52,069 nucleotides of DNA from Desulfobacterales bacterium (GTDB lineage: Bacteria; Desulfobacterota; Desulfobacteria; Desulfobacterales; Desulfobacteraceae): contig JAGLHT010000015.1 in NCBI GenBank assembly GCA_023143455.1, positions 1 through 52,069 on the forward strand, in the 5' to 3' direction. Below the pieces are notes generated by a model. That model searched no databases. It was not told where the DNA came from and saw only the letters and a program-made list of their open reading frames with translations. Of this stretch, positions 1 to 7,461 are shown piece after piece (positions within the stretch are counted from its first letter, which is position 1; each line of letters opens with the position of its first letter). Position numbers and translations under genes: made by a program.

Positions 1-24
1 CTCGGTGGCGCAGCCACCGAGAAC
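1..24. repeat. Palindrome at window edge, start of a further cassette
   Basis: Positions 1-9 and 13-21 form a perfect 9-bp inverted repeat around a 3-nt centre, followed by aac at 22-24. In cassette orientation (minus strand) this reads GTT followed at once by a hairpin. The same arrangement occurs at 763-789 and 1602-1628, where a core GTT is followed by a GC-rich hairpin that ends in AAC. By analogy the window probably begins inside another gene-less attC unit. The left half is outside the window, so this is inference. Confidence 0.5.
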
Positions 25-141
25 GGTTGAAGTCAGTGGTAGCCGGGTTTCCACAAACTCTGTCAAAATCATAAAACTTCAATTTTCTAACAATTTTTCA
101 AAACGGCTCAGTTCCGGCTATCCACTGGACTGATTGGTTAT
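18..141 (-). other. attC recombination site of the HAD cassette
   Basis: Read on the minus strand, the stop codon of the HAD gene lies in a TAAC that starts the site (R''-like), and the far end carries CGTT at 22-25 (R'-like). The arms ccaatcagtccagtggatag (minus strand) and its counterpart at 26-45 pair imperfectly over about 20 bases, extended by CCGG/CCGG. The middle, about 55 bases, is AT-rich. Overlap of gene stop and site is normal for integron cassettes. The exact R/L boundaries are my reading. Confidence 0.75.
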
Positions 142-608
142 GAGCACAATTCACTGAGATTTGCTATCATTCGTACACCTTCCGGCACTTCTTTATTTTG
201 CTCGGAAGTTAACCAAACTGTATTGAACCCTAATTTATGACAGGGAAGAATATCTTTCTCAAAATTGTCACCTACCATAGTAACTGAACTAGGATTTGCA
301 GAAAGGGTTTTTATAATAGCCAAATAAAACTCAGGTGCTGGTTTAGTAAGCCCAGTGTTTTGCTTGCAGAAATACCCTTTTATATATTTATTCAATCCAA
401 CTCTTTTAAAAGCCTTTTCAATATCTTTAGGTGTTGATTCTGCTGCTGCAGTAGCAATATAAATTGATGCTGTTAAGGATGTTTTTTTTAATGCTTCTTC
501 AGCAAACTTGATTGTCTCAACATGCTCCCAATCACACATCTTTCCAGCAATGCCTATGGTATCGACCATTAAGGTATCTCCCCAATCAAATAGATAGATA
601 TCTGCCAT
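138..608 (-). CDS. HAD-superfamily hydrolase, integron cassette gene
   Basis: About 156 residues from the ATG at 608. Motif I is FDWGDTL (Asp nucleophile and the Asp two residues on), the conserved Lys sits in KPAPEFY, and motif IV is VGDNFEKDI. These are the core residues of HAD family IA phosphatases (phosphoglycolate phosphatase-like), which use an Asp-phosphate intermediate with Mg2+. The substrate is unknown. The open frame extends upstream into the attC unit, but that part is repeat sequence; an alternative start is the ATG at 626, where the core GTT abuts ATG. It is the second gene cassette from the integrase and is read away from intI, presumably from a promoter near attI or inside the array. 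Confidence 0.85.
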   Translation of the reverse strand: MADIYLFDWGDTLMVDTIGIAGKMCDWEHVETIKFAEEALKKTSLTASIYIATAAAESTPKDIEKAFKRVGLNKYIKGYFCKQNTGLTKPAPEFYLAIIKTLSANPSSVTMVGDNFEKDILPCHKLGFNTVWLTSEQNKEVPEGVRMIANLSELCS

Positions 609-625
609 TTTTTTTTCCAAGCTCA

Positions 626-789
626 TAACGCCCGAGATGAGCATCGATTTGTGTGAATATTGGAGTGCGTAGCAACTGCAATATTCATAGAAATCGATGC
701 TCCATTGAGTTGTTAGTACCGCCTTCGGCGGTGCAAACAACTCAATGGTCTACAGCTCGGGCGTTAATACCGCCGAAGGCGGTATTAAC
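626..789 (-). repeat. 164-bp gene-less attC unit, copy A
   Basis: This stretch is repeated at 1465-1628 with one visible substitution. In cassette orientation it runs from GTTAATA through TATTAAC GCCCGAG to CTCGGGC GTTA, so it begins and ends with attC-type cores and carries no gene. The outer GCCCGAG/CTCGGGC stem encloses two further arms: ATTGAGTTGTT/AACAACTCAAT capped by an ACCGCC/GGCGGT hairpin, and GAGCATCGATTT/AAATCGATGCTC containing TGAATATTG/CAATATTCA. A 27-bp perfect palindrome (763-789) joins it to the attC of the isochorismatase cassette. Short open frames inside are not genes. Confidence 0.8.
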
Positions 790-911
790 GCAGAAGTCAG
801 GGGTAGCCAGGGTTGCCACTACCTTTGTTAAAAAATTATATATTCCAATTTTACAACAACCTGCCAAAGCGGCGTAGACCCTGGCTGTCACCTGAACTGA
901 CAGGTTATATA
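782..911 (-). other. attC site of the isochorismatase cassette
   Basis: On the minus strand the gene's stop codon lies in ATATAAC (R''-like), and the site ends in GTTAATA (R'-like, 763-769 or the mirrored core at 783-789). The arms CTGTCAG...CAGCCAGGGT and ACCCTGGCTACCCCTGAC pair imperfectly with unpaired bases on one side, the usual asymmetry of attC hairpins. It differs in sequence from the 164-bp units beside it, but its inner arm (CTACC...CTGAC) resembles that of the HAD attC at the left edge. Confidence 0.75.
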
Positions 912-1444
912 AATGTTATTTCATTAGTATCTTTAACTTCACAAAAAGCACTACCCAATGCACTCATAAAGCCGTTGTGAACATCTTTCGCTTTAATTAT
1001 TTCATCTTTAAACTGTAAATCTCTTGTTGCACAAGCATCACTTGCTAACTCTATTCTATAGCCAAGATCAAATCCAGCCCTCACAGTTGTGTCAATACAC
1101 ATGTGTGACATAGCCCCACAAATGATTATACTATTAATGTTGTTTGCCTGTAACTCTTCGTGTAGTTTTGTCTCTCTAAAACTATTTGGATAATTTTTGC
1201 TAATAATAATTCCATTTTGAATATCTAAGTCTTTATTTATCTCTACGCCTTCTGTTTTTGGAGAAAAAAAAGAAGCTCCTTCTTCTGCAAAATGCTGAAC
1301 AATAAAAAATTTGTATTGTTGTTTTCGAGCATATTGGATTAGTGTGTTCGTTTTATTTAATGCTTCATCGATATTGACTAACTCCATATTTCCACCGCAA
1401 AAGTAGTCATTTTGTAAATCTATTACTATCAGTGCTTTTTCCAT
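905..1444 (-). CDS. Isochorismatase-family cysteine hydrolase, cassette gene
   Basis: 179 residues with the alpha/beta fold of cysteine hydrolases. The catalytic Asp is in VIDLQNDY near the N-terminus, the Lys in SKNYPNSF, and the Cys in GAMSHMCIDTT (about residue 117); the cis-peptide region GAMSHM is typical. Family members hydrolyse amides or vinyl ethers (nicotinamidase, isochorismatase, carbamoylsarcosine amidohydrolase); the substrate here cannot be read. The start ATG at 1444 follows AGGAGAAG at good spacing, and the RBS begins only some 10 bases after the attC core, so the cassette carries its own translation signal. It is the first gene cassette from attI. Confidence 0.88.
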   Translation of the reverse strand: MEKALIVIDLQNDYFCGGNMELVNIDEALNKTNTLIQYARKQQYKFFIVQHFAEEGASFFSPKTEGVEINKDLDIQNGIIISKNYPNSFRETKLHEELQANNINSIIICGAMSHMCIDTTVRAGFDLGYRIELASDACATRDLQFKDEIIKAKDVHNGFMSALGSAFCEVKDTNEITFI

Positions 1445-1464
1445 ACTGCTTCTCCTGCTTTATA

Positions 1465-1628
1465 TAACGCCCGAGATGAGCATCGATTTGTGTGAATATT
1501 GGAGTGCGTAGCAACTGCAATATTCATAGAAATCGTTGCTCCATTGAGTTGTTAGTACCGCCTTCGGCGGTGCAAACAACTCAATGGTCTACAGCTCGGG
1601 CGTTAATACCGCCGAAGGCGGTATTAAC
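1465..1628 (-). repeat. 164-bp gene-less attC unit, copy B
   Basis: Matches 626-789 except for one base in the second arm (cgttgctcc against cgatgctcc), which makes one mismatch in an otherwise perfect stem. It lies directly at the presumed attI junction (G/TT at 1626-1628 on the minus strand), so it is the first, gene-less cassette of the array. It ends at GTTATATAA, immediately before the RBS of the isochorismatase-like gene. Confidence 0.8.
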
Positions 1629-1812
1629 AATTATTATTAAATATTATTGGTTAATATCACTCATATTTCAATAGATATCAATTAAAACATTGAATATCAA
1701 CAAAATTTTGTTGATATTCAATAAAAATTGTTGATAAACCTATATTTGTGTTATATTTCAACTCTACACCAAGAGCGGTTGAAATATATAAAAATTTTTT
1801 AAAGGTGTTTAT
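1629..1812. promoter_or_regulatory. Integron attI and intI promoter region
   Basis: An AT-rich 184-bp segment between the first attC unit and intI. It holds a perfect 34-bp palindrome (1689-1722), the 9-mer TTGTTGATA as two direct copies exactly 20 bp apart (1708, 1728) plus one inverted copy (1695-1703), and an 11-bp inverted repeat TATATTTCAAC/GTTGAAATATA (1752-1762, 1778-1788) just before the intI RBS (AAAGGTG). attI sites of known integrons carry direct repeats bound by the integrase, so these repeats are candidates. No LexA box of the CTGT-N8-ACAG type was seen. Confidence 0.55.
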
Positions 1813-2790
1813 ATGGAAAAACAACCTGTAAAACTTCTGGATCAAGTAAGAAATAAAATTCGTCTGAAACATTACTCCATCAGGACTGAGCAGGCATATG
1901 TCGGTTGGATTAAGCGGTTTATTTTTTTTCATGAAAAACAACATCCAAAAGATTTGGGGAAAGAACATATTGAAAGCTTTTTGTCTCATCTTGCAGTTGA
2001 GGGAAACGTGGCTGCTTCAACTCAAAACCAGGCTTTTAATGCATTGCTTTTTTTATATCGGGTGGTCATGGAGATTGAGTTTCCGTCACATATTAATTCT
2101 CTTAGAGCAAAACAACCCCAGAGAAGACCAACGGTTTTGACCCGAAATGAAGTTTTTGAAATTATTAATTCCATGTCAGGTGTTTTCCAGCTGGTTGTTA
2201 AAGTCCTTTATGGTTGCGGCATGCGAGGGATTGAGTCTGTAAGGCTTCGGGTTCAGGATATTGATTTTGGTATGAATCAAATTATGATTCGTCATGCCAA
2301 AGGTCAGAAAGATAGAATCACAATGCTTCCTGAGAGTATTGCAGAGAGTCTCAAGGAGCATCTTGAGTATGTAAAGAATCTTCATAAAAAAGACCTTGAA
2401 GATGGTTATGGTTCTGTGTATCTTCCCAATGCATTGAGCAGAAAGTACAAAAATGCGGAAAAATCATGGATATGGCAGTATGTTTTTCCTTCAGTTCAAT
2501 TATCTGTTGATCCCCGCTCCGGCGTTACTCGCCGCCATCATCTCCATTTAAACAGTTTGAACCAGGCTATTCGGAAGGCTGCAAAAATATCTAGAATTAC
2601 CAAGCATGTCACCAGCCATACTTTCAGGCACAGTTTTGCAACTCATCTTCTGGAGTCAGGCTATGACATTAGAACAATTCAGGATTTGCTGGGTCACAAA
2701 GATGTCAGTACAACAATGATTTACACCCATGTCCTCAATAAAGGAGGCAGAGCTGTGAAAAGTCCTTTAGATGCCCCATGGGGTGCATAG
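1813..2790 (+). CDS. intI: Integron integrase IntI (tyrosine recombinase)
   Basis: 325 residues, the usual IntI length. The N-terminal SAM-like DNA-binding domain (about 7-90) has [20 protein letters not shown]. The catalytic set is R138 (GCGMRG), K163, H269-x-x-R272 (HTFRHSF), H295 (LLGHKD) and Tyr304. The insertion found only in IntI proteins is present at about 205-250 (LPNALSRKY through WQYVFPS and [15 protein letters not shown]); it separates IntI from XerC/D. It recombines attI with attC sites folded from single-stranded DNA. It is divergent from the cassette array, the classical layout. The protein looks complete, so the integron may still be active. Confidence 0.95.
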   Translation: MEKQPVKLLDQVRNKIRLKHYSIRTEQAYVGWIKRFIFFHEKQHPKDLGKEHIESFLSHLAVEGNVAASTQNQAFNALLFLYRVVMEIEFPSHINSLRAKQPQRRPTVLTRNEVFEIINSMSGVFQLVVKVLYGCGMRGIESVRLRVQDIDFGMNQIMIRHAKGQKDRITMLPESIAESLKEHLEYVKNLHKKDLEDGYGSVYLPNALSRKYKNAEKSWIWQYVFPSVQLSVDPRSGVTRRHHLHLNSLNQAIRKAAKISRITKHVTSHTFRHSFATHLLESGYDIRTIQDLLGHKDVSTTMIYTHVLNKGGRAVKSPLDAPWGA

Positions 2791-2853
2791 CTCCGCTTTG
2801 TCGATTTGATTTGGAAATCAATCTGAAACTGCCAATTGTCATACCACTGACTG

Positions 2854-5502
2854 TTATAATGCTTTCATAAGAGAGTCTACAATATCATCAAACTCATCTT
2901 TCTCAAAACTATATTTCATTTCAAGGAAATTCTCTCTAAAAGCTTTAATCTTTTCTTTTACTGAAGATCCGTTTTTTACCACATCTGCAATATAAGAAGC
3001 TAATTCCTTAAAATCATCTTTTTCCATTCCAAATCTTGTCATTTCAGAAACACCCATTCTAAGTGCTCCTGAAGCAGTAAAACCTTCTTCATCCGGTGTT
3101 GCCTGATAATTTACAATTATGTTGTTCTCTTCAAGTTGTGTTGCAACTTTTGCGCCCTGGGAGTAACCAACATTAAGAATAACCTGGTGTGTTTCAGTAA
3201 AAGAAATATCCTTATCTCCAGCCACATCAAGACCTTCATCAAAAAGTGCTTTTGCAAACACCTTTGCATTGGCAATTACATTTTTCTGATATTCATCTTT
3301 AAAATGATTCATTTCATAGGCAGCAAAAAGAAGACCTACCATTGTGCCAAGGTGATGATTACTAACACTTCCCGGAAAAGTTCGTCTTTGCACCGCTTCA
3401 AATAAGCCATAATGCAGTTCGTCTTCGCTGAAATCTGACGCAATAACACCTCTCTGGGTTCCAAAAAAAGTCTTATGGGTTGACCCTGTTACCATATGTG
3501 CGCCTTCTTGGAGAGGTTTTTGGAAGTGATCACCATAAAGACCTAAAACATGGGCCATGTCATACATAATTATACATCCTGGAGCATATTCATCCACAAG
3601 CTTTCTAATTTCTTTAACAGGTTCCTTATGGAGCACCATACTTTTACCAAAAATTATTAGTTCCGGAGTATGATTTTCAAATAATTCCTTACATGCTTTA
3701 ACATCAATTTCATATTGATTCTCTTGCAGCACAGGAAAATTAACTACCCCGGGACGTTCTGTTTTAGGATCCCTTGCAACAAAATCACGCAATGCTCCCA
3801 TGGGCTGAGCACTTAAATGCCCGCCTTTTATAATATGATTGTTAAAAATTTTTCCTATTCGTCTTTGTTCTTTTTTTCTGTCTGCTCGGTTAATGAAATC
3901 AACAAGAGCACTGAAAAGTGCAGCATTTGCCATTTGCCCGGAAATGACTCTGGATTCTACATTTCTGCATTGAAAATATTTTTTGAATTCCTCATTTAAA
4001 AGAAACTCAACTTCTTCTATTAAGGCTGTTCCCTGATAATAAAATATATCTTCACAGGAAAATGCTTTAATTTCCTTATGCTCTGCATATCTGTTTACCG
4101 GATCTGTTATGGACAAGGCTCTTGAAAGCAATGACTGACTCATTTCAGACGGAATAAGATTAATACATTCCTTTTGGCGCCATGTATTGTTTTTCAAGGC
4201 CTTTGAAAGAAGGTTGTGAGCTTTTTCTTTATAAGATGCGCCTTCTTTTTTTGTTTTATCAATCTTAAGGGAATCATAGGGGATAGCTCTTACATGGGGC
4301 GGTGCTTCAGCACTCATATGATATGGCACAACAATACTTTCTATTCTTTTCTTTCTTATTTCTATTTCTAAGGTGTCACCTTCAATAATATTATTTTCAA
4401 CAAGGGCTAATGCAATTGCTCTTCTGTCTGTATTTTCATCAAATTCTGAATAAAGACCTTTGCCAACGCCCTTTTTAAATGGAACCATTGTGCCACTGGT
4501 AATATAGCCTACATGTTTATCACCTTTATAGACTTTATAACCCTCTCTTGCTATTCCTTTTCCAACAATTGCAACAGGCATTACAACTTTTGGTAAAAAT
4601 TGTGTGTTTTCAAAGTTTTCATCAATGATTTTCTTAAAACTATCATGTTGTTTTAAAAGGGCTTGTTTTCCAATAAAATCACCTTTAAGCAAAGAAAAAC
4701 TTACAGCAAATCTTGATAGTCTTGATGCAAATATTGGAATTTCAACACCATCATGATCCTCACCAAGTTCATGCCCGTAAAGTGGCAAACAAGCTTCAAG
4801 GCGCAATGTATCTCTTGCTCCAAGACCTATGGGAACACCACCATTTTCACAAAGCAAATCCCAGATTTTGCAAGCTTTTTCATTTTCAACAAAAATCTCA
4901 AACCCAAGGGGCTCTCCGGTATAACCTGTTCTTGCAATATACACGGGATAATTATCAATTTCTCCAACAGACAAAGAATTTCTTGCAGGTTCGGGTAAAA
5001 CACCTTTAGTTATAATTTTTTTAATAATCTTTTTAGAATGAGGGCCCTGAAGGGAGATCATTGAAATTTCAAATGTCCTGTCTGTCATTTGAATATCAGA
5101 ATAATTCTTAATCTTCTCATTAAAATGTGTAAGAACTTTTTCTCTGTTCGAGGCATTTACAACAAGCAGATATTCATCTTTTACAAATCTATATAAATAT
5201 GCATCATCAATTGCACCACCATTATCGTTTGGCACAAGAGTATACTGGCTTTCACCAACATCAAGAGCCTCTGCATTGTTTGTGAGAACATGCTGCAAAA
5301 AGGCAAGGGTATCATTACCCTTAAAAAAGAGTCTGCCCATATGGGAAACATCAAAAATCCCAGCTTCTTCTCTTGTTGCCATATGTTCTTTGCTGATTCC
5401 ATCAGGATATTGAATTGGCATCTCCCAGCCTGCAAAGTCTACAATATTTGCATTATAATTTTTGTGTTGATCATAAAAAATAGTTCTGAATATTTCTGTC
5501 AT
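2854..5502 (-). CDS. GcvT-serine hydroxymethyltransferase fusion
   Basis: 882 residues joining two enzymes. Residues about 1-400 are aminomethyltransferase, the T-protein of glycine cleavage (NANIVDFAGWEMPIQYPDGI, FDVSHMGRL, TGYTGEPLGFEIFV), which releases ammonia and forms methylene-tetrahydrofolate from the H-protein arm. Residues about 415-882 are an SHMT-like PLP enzyme: NLIPSEMSQS, DPVNRYAEHKEIKAF, DMAHVLGL, and the PLP lysine in GSTHKTFFGTQRG. Its substrate region is divergent (YYQG where ordinary SHMT has YYGG). The fusion would pass the one-carbon unit straight to serine synthesis. No gcvH, gcvP or lpd genes are adjacent. No frameshift was seen, so the joining is real in this sequence. 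Confidence 0.93.
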   Translation of the reverse strand: MTEIFRTIFYDQHKNYNANIVDFAGWEMPIQYPDGISKEHMATREEAGIFDVSHMGRLFFKGNDTLAFLQHVLTNNAEALDVGESQYTLVPNDNGGAIDDAYLYRFVKDEYLLVVNASNREKVLTHFNEKIKNYSDIQMTDRTFEISMISLQGPHSKKIIKKIITKGVLPEPARNSLSVGEIDNYPVYIARTGYTGEPLGFEIFVENEKACKIWDLLCENGGVPIGLGARDTLRLEACLPLYGHELGEDHDGVEIPIFASRLSRFAVSFSLLKGDFIGKQALLKQHDSFKKIIDENFENTQFLPKVVMPVAIVGKGIAREGYKVYKGDKHVGYITSGTMVPFKKGVGKGLYSEFDENTDRRAIALALVENNIIEGDTLEIEIRKKRIESIVVPYHMSAEAPPHVRAIPYDSLKIDKTKKEGASYKEKAHNLLSKALKNNTWRQKECINLIPSEMSQSLLSRALSITDPVNRYAEHKEIKAFSCEDIFYYQGTALIEEVEFLLNEEFKKYFQCRNVESRVISGQMANAALFSALVDFINRADRKKEQRRIGKIFNNHIIKGGHLSAQPMGALRDFVARDPKTERPGVVNFPVLQENQYEIDVKACKELFENHTPELIIFGKSMVLHKEPVKEIRKLVDEYAPGCIIMYDMAHVLGLYGDHFQKPLQEGAHMVTGSTHKTFFGTQRGVIASDFSEDELHYGLFEAVQRRTFPGSVSNHHLGTMVGLLFAAYEMNHFKDEYQKNVIANAKVFAKALFDEGLDVAGDKDISFTETHQVILNVGYSQGAKVATQLEENNIIVNYQATPDEEGFTASGALRMGVSEMTRFGMEKDDFKELASYIADVVKNGSSVKEKIKAFRENFLEMKYSFEKDEFDDIVDSLMKAL

Positions 5503-5533
5503 AATAGTCCTCTTAATTTAGATAACATGTTCA

Positions 5534-5677
5534 TTAAAAATTCAGCTTACAGTCAATTAAATACAACATCAATAATAAATTATTCAAAAAATCTTTTTGG
5601 GTCTGATGATTTTCTGCTGATCCATACTGCCACCATAGGCAGCTTTTTTTTGACAAGTCCTCTACAATATTATTCAT
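5534..5677 (-). CDS. Possible small protein of 47 residues
   Basis: An ATG at 5677, preceded by AAAGGG at short spacing, opens a 47-residue frame with the segment KSCLWWQYGSAENHQ, ending in a hydrophobic/Cys-containing tail. It lies 30 bp upstream of the gcvT-glyA start on the same strand. No family is recognised. The same DNA contains a plus-strand terminator-like hairpin, so chance is possible. The rest of the 5503-5869 gap is AT-rich and shows nothing else. Confidence 0.3.
   Translation of the reverse strand: MNNIVEDLSKKSCLWWQYGSAENHQTQKDFLNNLLLMLYLIDCKLNF
5627..5651 (+). terminator. Rho-independent terminator-like hairpin
   Basis: CTGCC-ACCATA-GGCAG followed by C and eight T on the plus strand. 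No plus-strand gene lies upstream for 2.8 kb (the nearest is intI), so if functional it would end a short or antisense transcript against the 5' end of gcvT-glyA. Confidence 0.45.
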
Positions 5678-5869
5678 GATAAAACCCTTTAAACTAATAC
5701 AATTAAATTAAAAGACAATTAAAAACATGATAGTAGCAAGAACGTATTTTGTGTCAATTCTTATTAAAAACGATAAATTGCCTTTACTTTTTTCCTTGGA
5801 AAATTTATAACAACTTATTAATAAAGAGTTTCTCTTGAAGCATATGATTTGTGACAATAAGGAGAAAAC

Positions 5870-6148
5870 ATGATTAAGCGTGATACTGTAGCAACCCTGT
5901 CTTTAAAGCCAATAACCAGAAAAGATTCCTATGACTTTTATGTAAAGGTCAACACTGAATTTGACAGCCCTGATGCTATTGAAGAATCTATTTCCTGGTG
6001 GCAGGAAGATTATAAAAAGCTTAACAGCTTATGGTGGGTTTTAAATTATCATTCAGAAGAATTCGACCCGGAAAGGCACTTAAGAGCTGTTATTGAAAGA
6101 AAGCTTGATGATATTGCTGAAAAACAAAAATCAAACATGGAACCCTAA
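5870..6148 (+). CDS. Hypothetical protein, 92 residues
   Basis: ATG at 5870 behind AAGGAGAAAAC, a strong RBS. The protein is small, soluble and rich in Trp and acidic residues (ESISWWQEDY, SLWWVLNYHSEEFDPERH), with no membrane segment or recognisable domain. It is convergent with the first GAF-PAS gene and stands alone. The RBS and composition make it a likely real gene; no function is assigned. Confidence 0.65.
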   Translation: MIKRDTVATLSLKPITRKDSYDFYVKVNTEFDSPDAIEESISWWQEDYKKLNSLWWVLNYHSEEFDPERHLRAVIERKLDDIAEKQKSNMEP

Positions 6149-6166
6149 GATTGTTTTGAGCAATAA

Positions 6167-7366
6167 TTAACTGCTATTGTCAGAATCCCAGATATCAAAA
6201 ATTTTAACATCTCCGACATATTTAACTGTTTTATATTGTGTAATACTGGAAACTTTTTTTATAATTTTACCCATTTTGGTTATCTGGTCAATTATATTGT
6301 TTAGCCTTTTATTAACCATTTTTTTATCAGAGCGATCCATTACTATTAGTTCAGAATTACCAAGTATAGCTTGAAGCGGCTGATTGAGCTCATGGCAGAC
6401 AGCTCCTGCTATTTCAAGAACTCCTTGAAGTTTTTCCCGTTTAACTCGTTCGGTCTGAGCATTTTTCCTTTCTGAAATATCCATCATTATATCTATGGTT
6501 AATTCTGAAGAATTTTTCGTGTCAGCACAAATAAGGACTATTTGTGCCGGGAAAGAAGTGCCATCTTTTCGAATTAAATTAAATTCAATATTGGCCCTAT
6601 TCTTTTTAGCAAGAATAGACCTCGTGATTTGACCGACTTTAACATAATCCTCTTCCGAGGCATAAATCATTCTGAGGCTTTTATTTTCTATCTCTTTTTT
6701 ACTATTATATCCAAATAATTTTACAATTTCATTGTTCACTTGTTTAAATATTCGGTTTTCGATTAATGCTATGCCTACCAGTGAGGACTCAAGTATTTTT
6801 TCAAGAAGCTGATGTTGTGTCTTTAAAGCATCATCAGCTTCTTTTCTTTGTATGGCAAGGGCAATATTCCGGGATGCTACATTTAAAATCTCGATATCAC
6901 TTCTTTGATATGCCTCTTCAGAAGTATAATTTTGAACCGCAATAACACCGATTACCTTTTCTTTGATCATCAGAGGAACTCCAAGCCAAACCTTAGCAAT
7001 GGTTCCTATAACATGTTGATTTTTTTTATTTGCAAACTCATAAATTTCTTCTTTTGTATAGAAACGTGGTTTTTTCCCAAGAATTATCTCTCGGGTTAAT
7101 GATCTTAGCTTACTGAAATTTAGTAGTTCATCAGGATGGTTGTCTTTTTCATCAATATAATAAGGAAAAGATATGGAATCTTTTTCTTTATTATGGATAG
7201 CAATAAAAAAGTTATCTACATTGAGTATCCTGCTAAGAAATTTATGTATGGCTTTATATAAATCATCAAGATTATTAGTAGAATGTACTGCACTGGAGAT
7301 TTCAAAAAAAACTTCAAGGACCTTGTCTGCATCTATTGTATAAAGTGAATTTTTAGTGGGGGTCAT
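6167..7366 (-). CDS. GAF-PAS-DHp sensor protein lacking HATPase (paralogue 1)
   Basis: About 399 residues from the ATG at 7366 (a GTG at 7375 is possible). Order: GAF domain (about 10-175), a short coiled linker, PAS (about 185-305, ending MMDISERKNA), then a DHp helix pair with the phospho-acceptor His in VCHELNQPLQAILG. The protein ends about 45 residues after the second DHp helix with a tail KIFDIWDSDNSS. The N, G1 and G2 boxes of the HATPase_c domain are absent. It has no membrane segment, so it is a cytosolic sensor. It cannot autophosphorylate alone; it may accept phosphate from another kinase, act as a scaffold or dominant-negative partner, or be a pseudokinase. The same tail occurs in the next two genes. 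Confidence 0.85.
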   Translation of the reverse strand: MTPTKNSLYTIDADKVLEVFFEISSAVHSTNNLDDLYKAIHKFLSRILNVDNFFIAIHNKEKDSISFPYYIDEKDNHPDELLNFSKLRSLTREIILGKKPRFYTKEEIYEFANKKNQHVIGTIAKVWLGVPLMIKEKVIGVIAVQNYTSEEAYQRSDIEILNVASRNIALAIQRKEADDALKTQHQLLEKILESSLVGIALIENRIFKQVNNEIVKLFGYNSKKEIENKSLRMIYASEEDYVKVGQITRSILAKKNRANIEFNLIRKDGTSFPAQIVLICADTKNSSELTIDIMMDISERKNAQTERVKREKLQGVLEIAGAVCHELNQPLQAILGNSELIVMDRSDKKMVNKRLNNIIDQITKMGKIIKKVSSITQYKTVKYVGDVKIFDIWDSDNSS

Positions 7367-7461
7367 GTTATTCACAGATTTGAAATAATTGTTTAAACAT
7401 AATATACATTAAACCACACAGAAGAGTTATTCAAGATTAGATAAGAGAATAAATTTGGGGT

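Noticed and set aside
653-877. Open frame of 74 codons, with a near-copy at 1492-1674, reading away from the cassette genes
   Set aside because: Both lie inside the repeated 164-bp attC unit; the shared peptide reflects the DNA repeat and its hairpins, and there is no RBS.
5290-5679. 129-codon plus-strand frame over the gcvT start
   Set aside because: Most of it is antisense to the strongly conserved GcvT N-terminus, and it has no domain signature.
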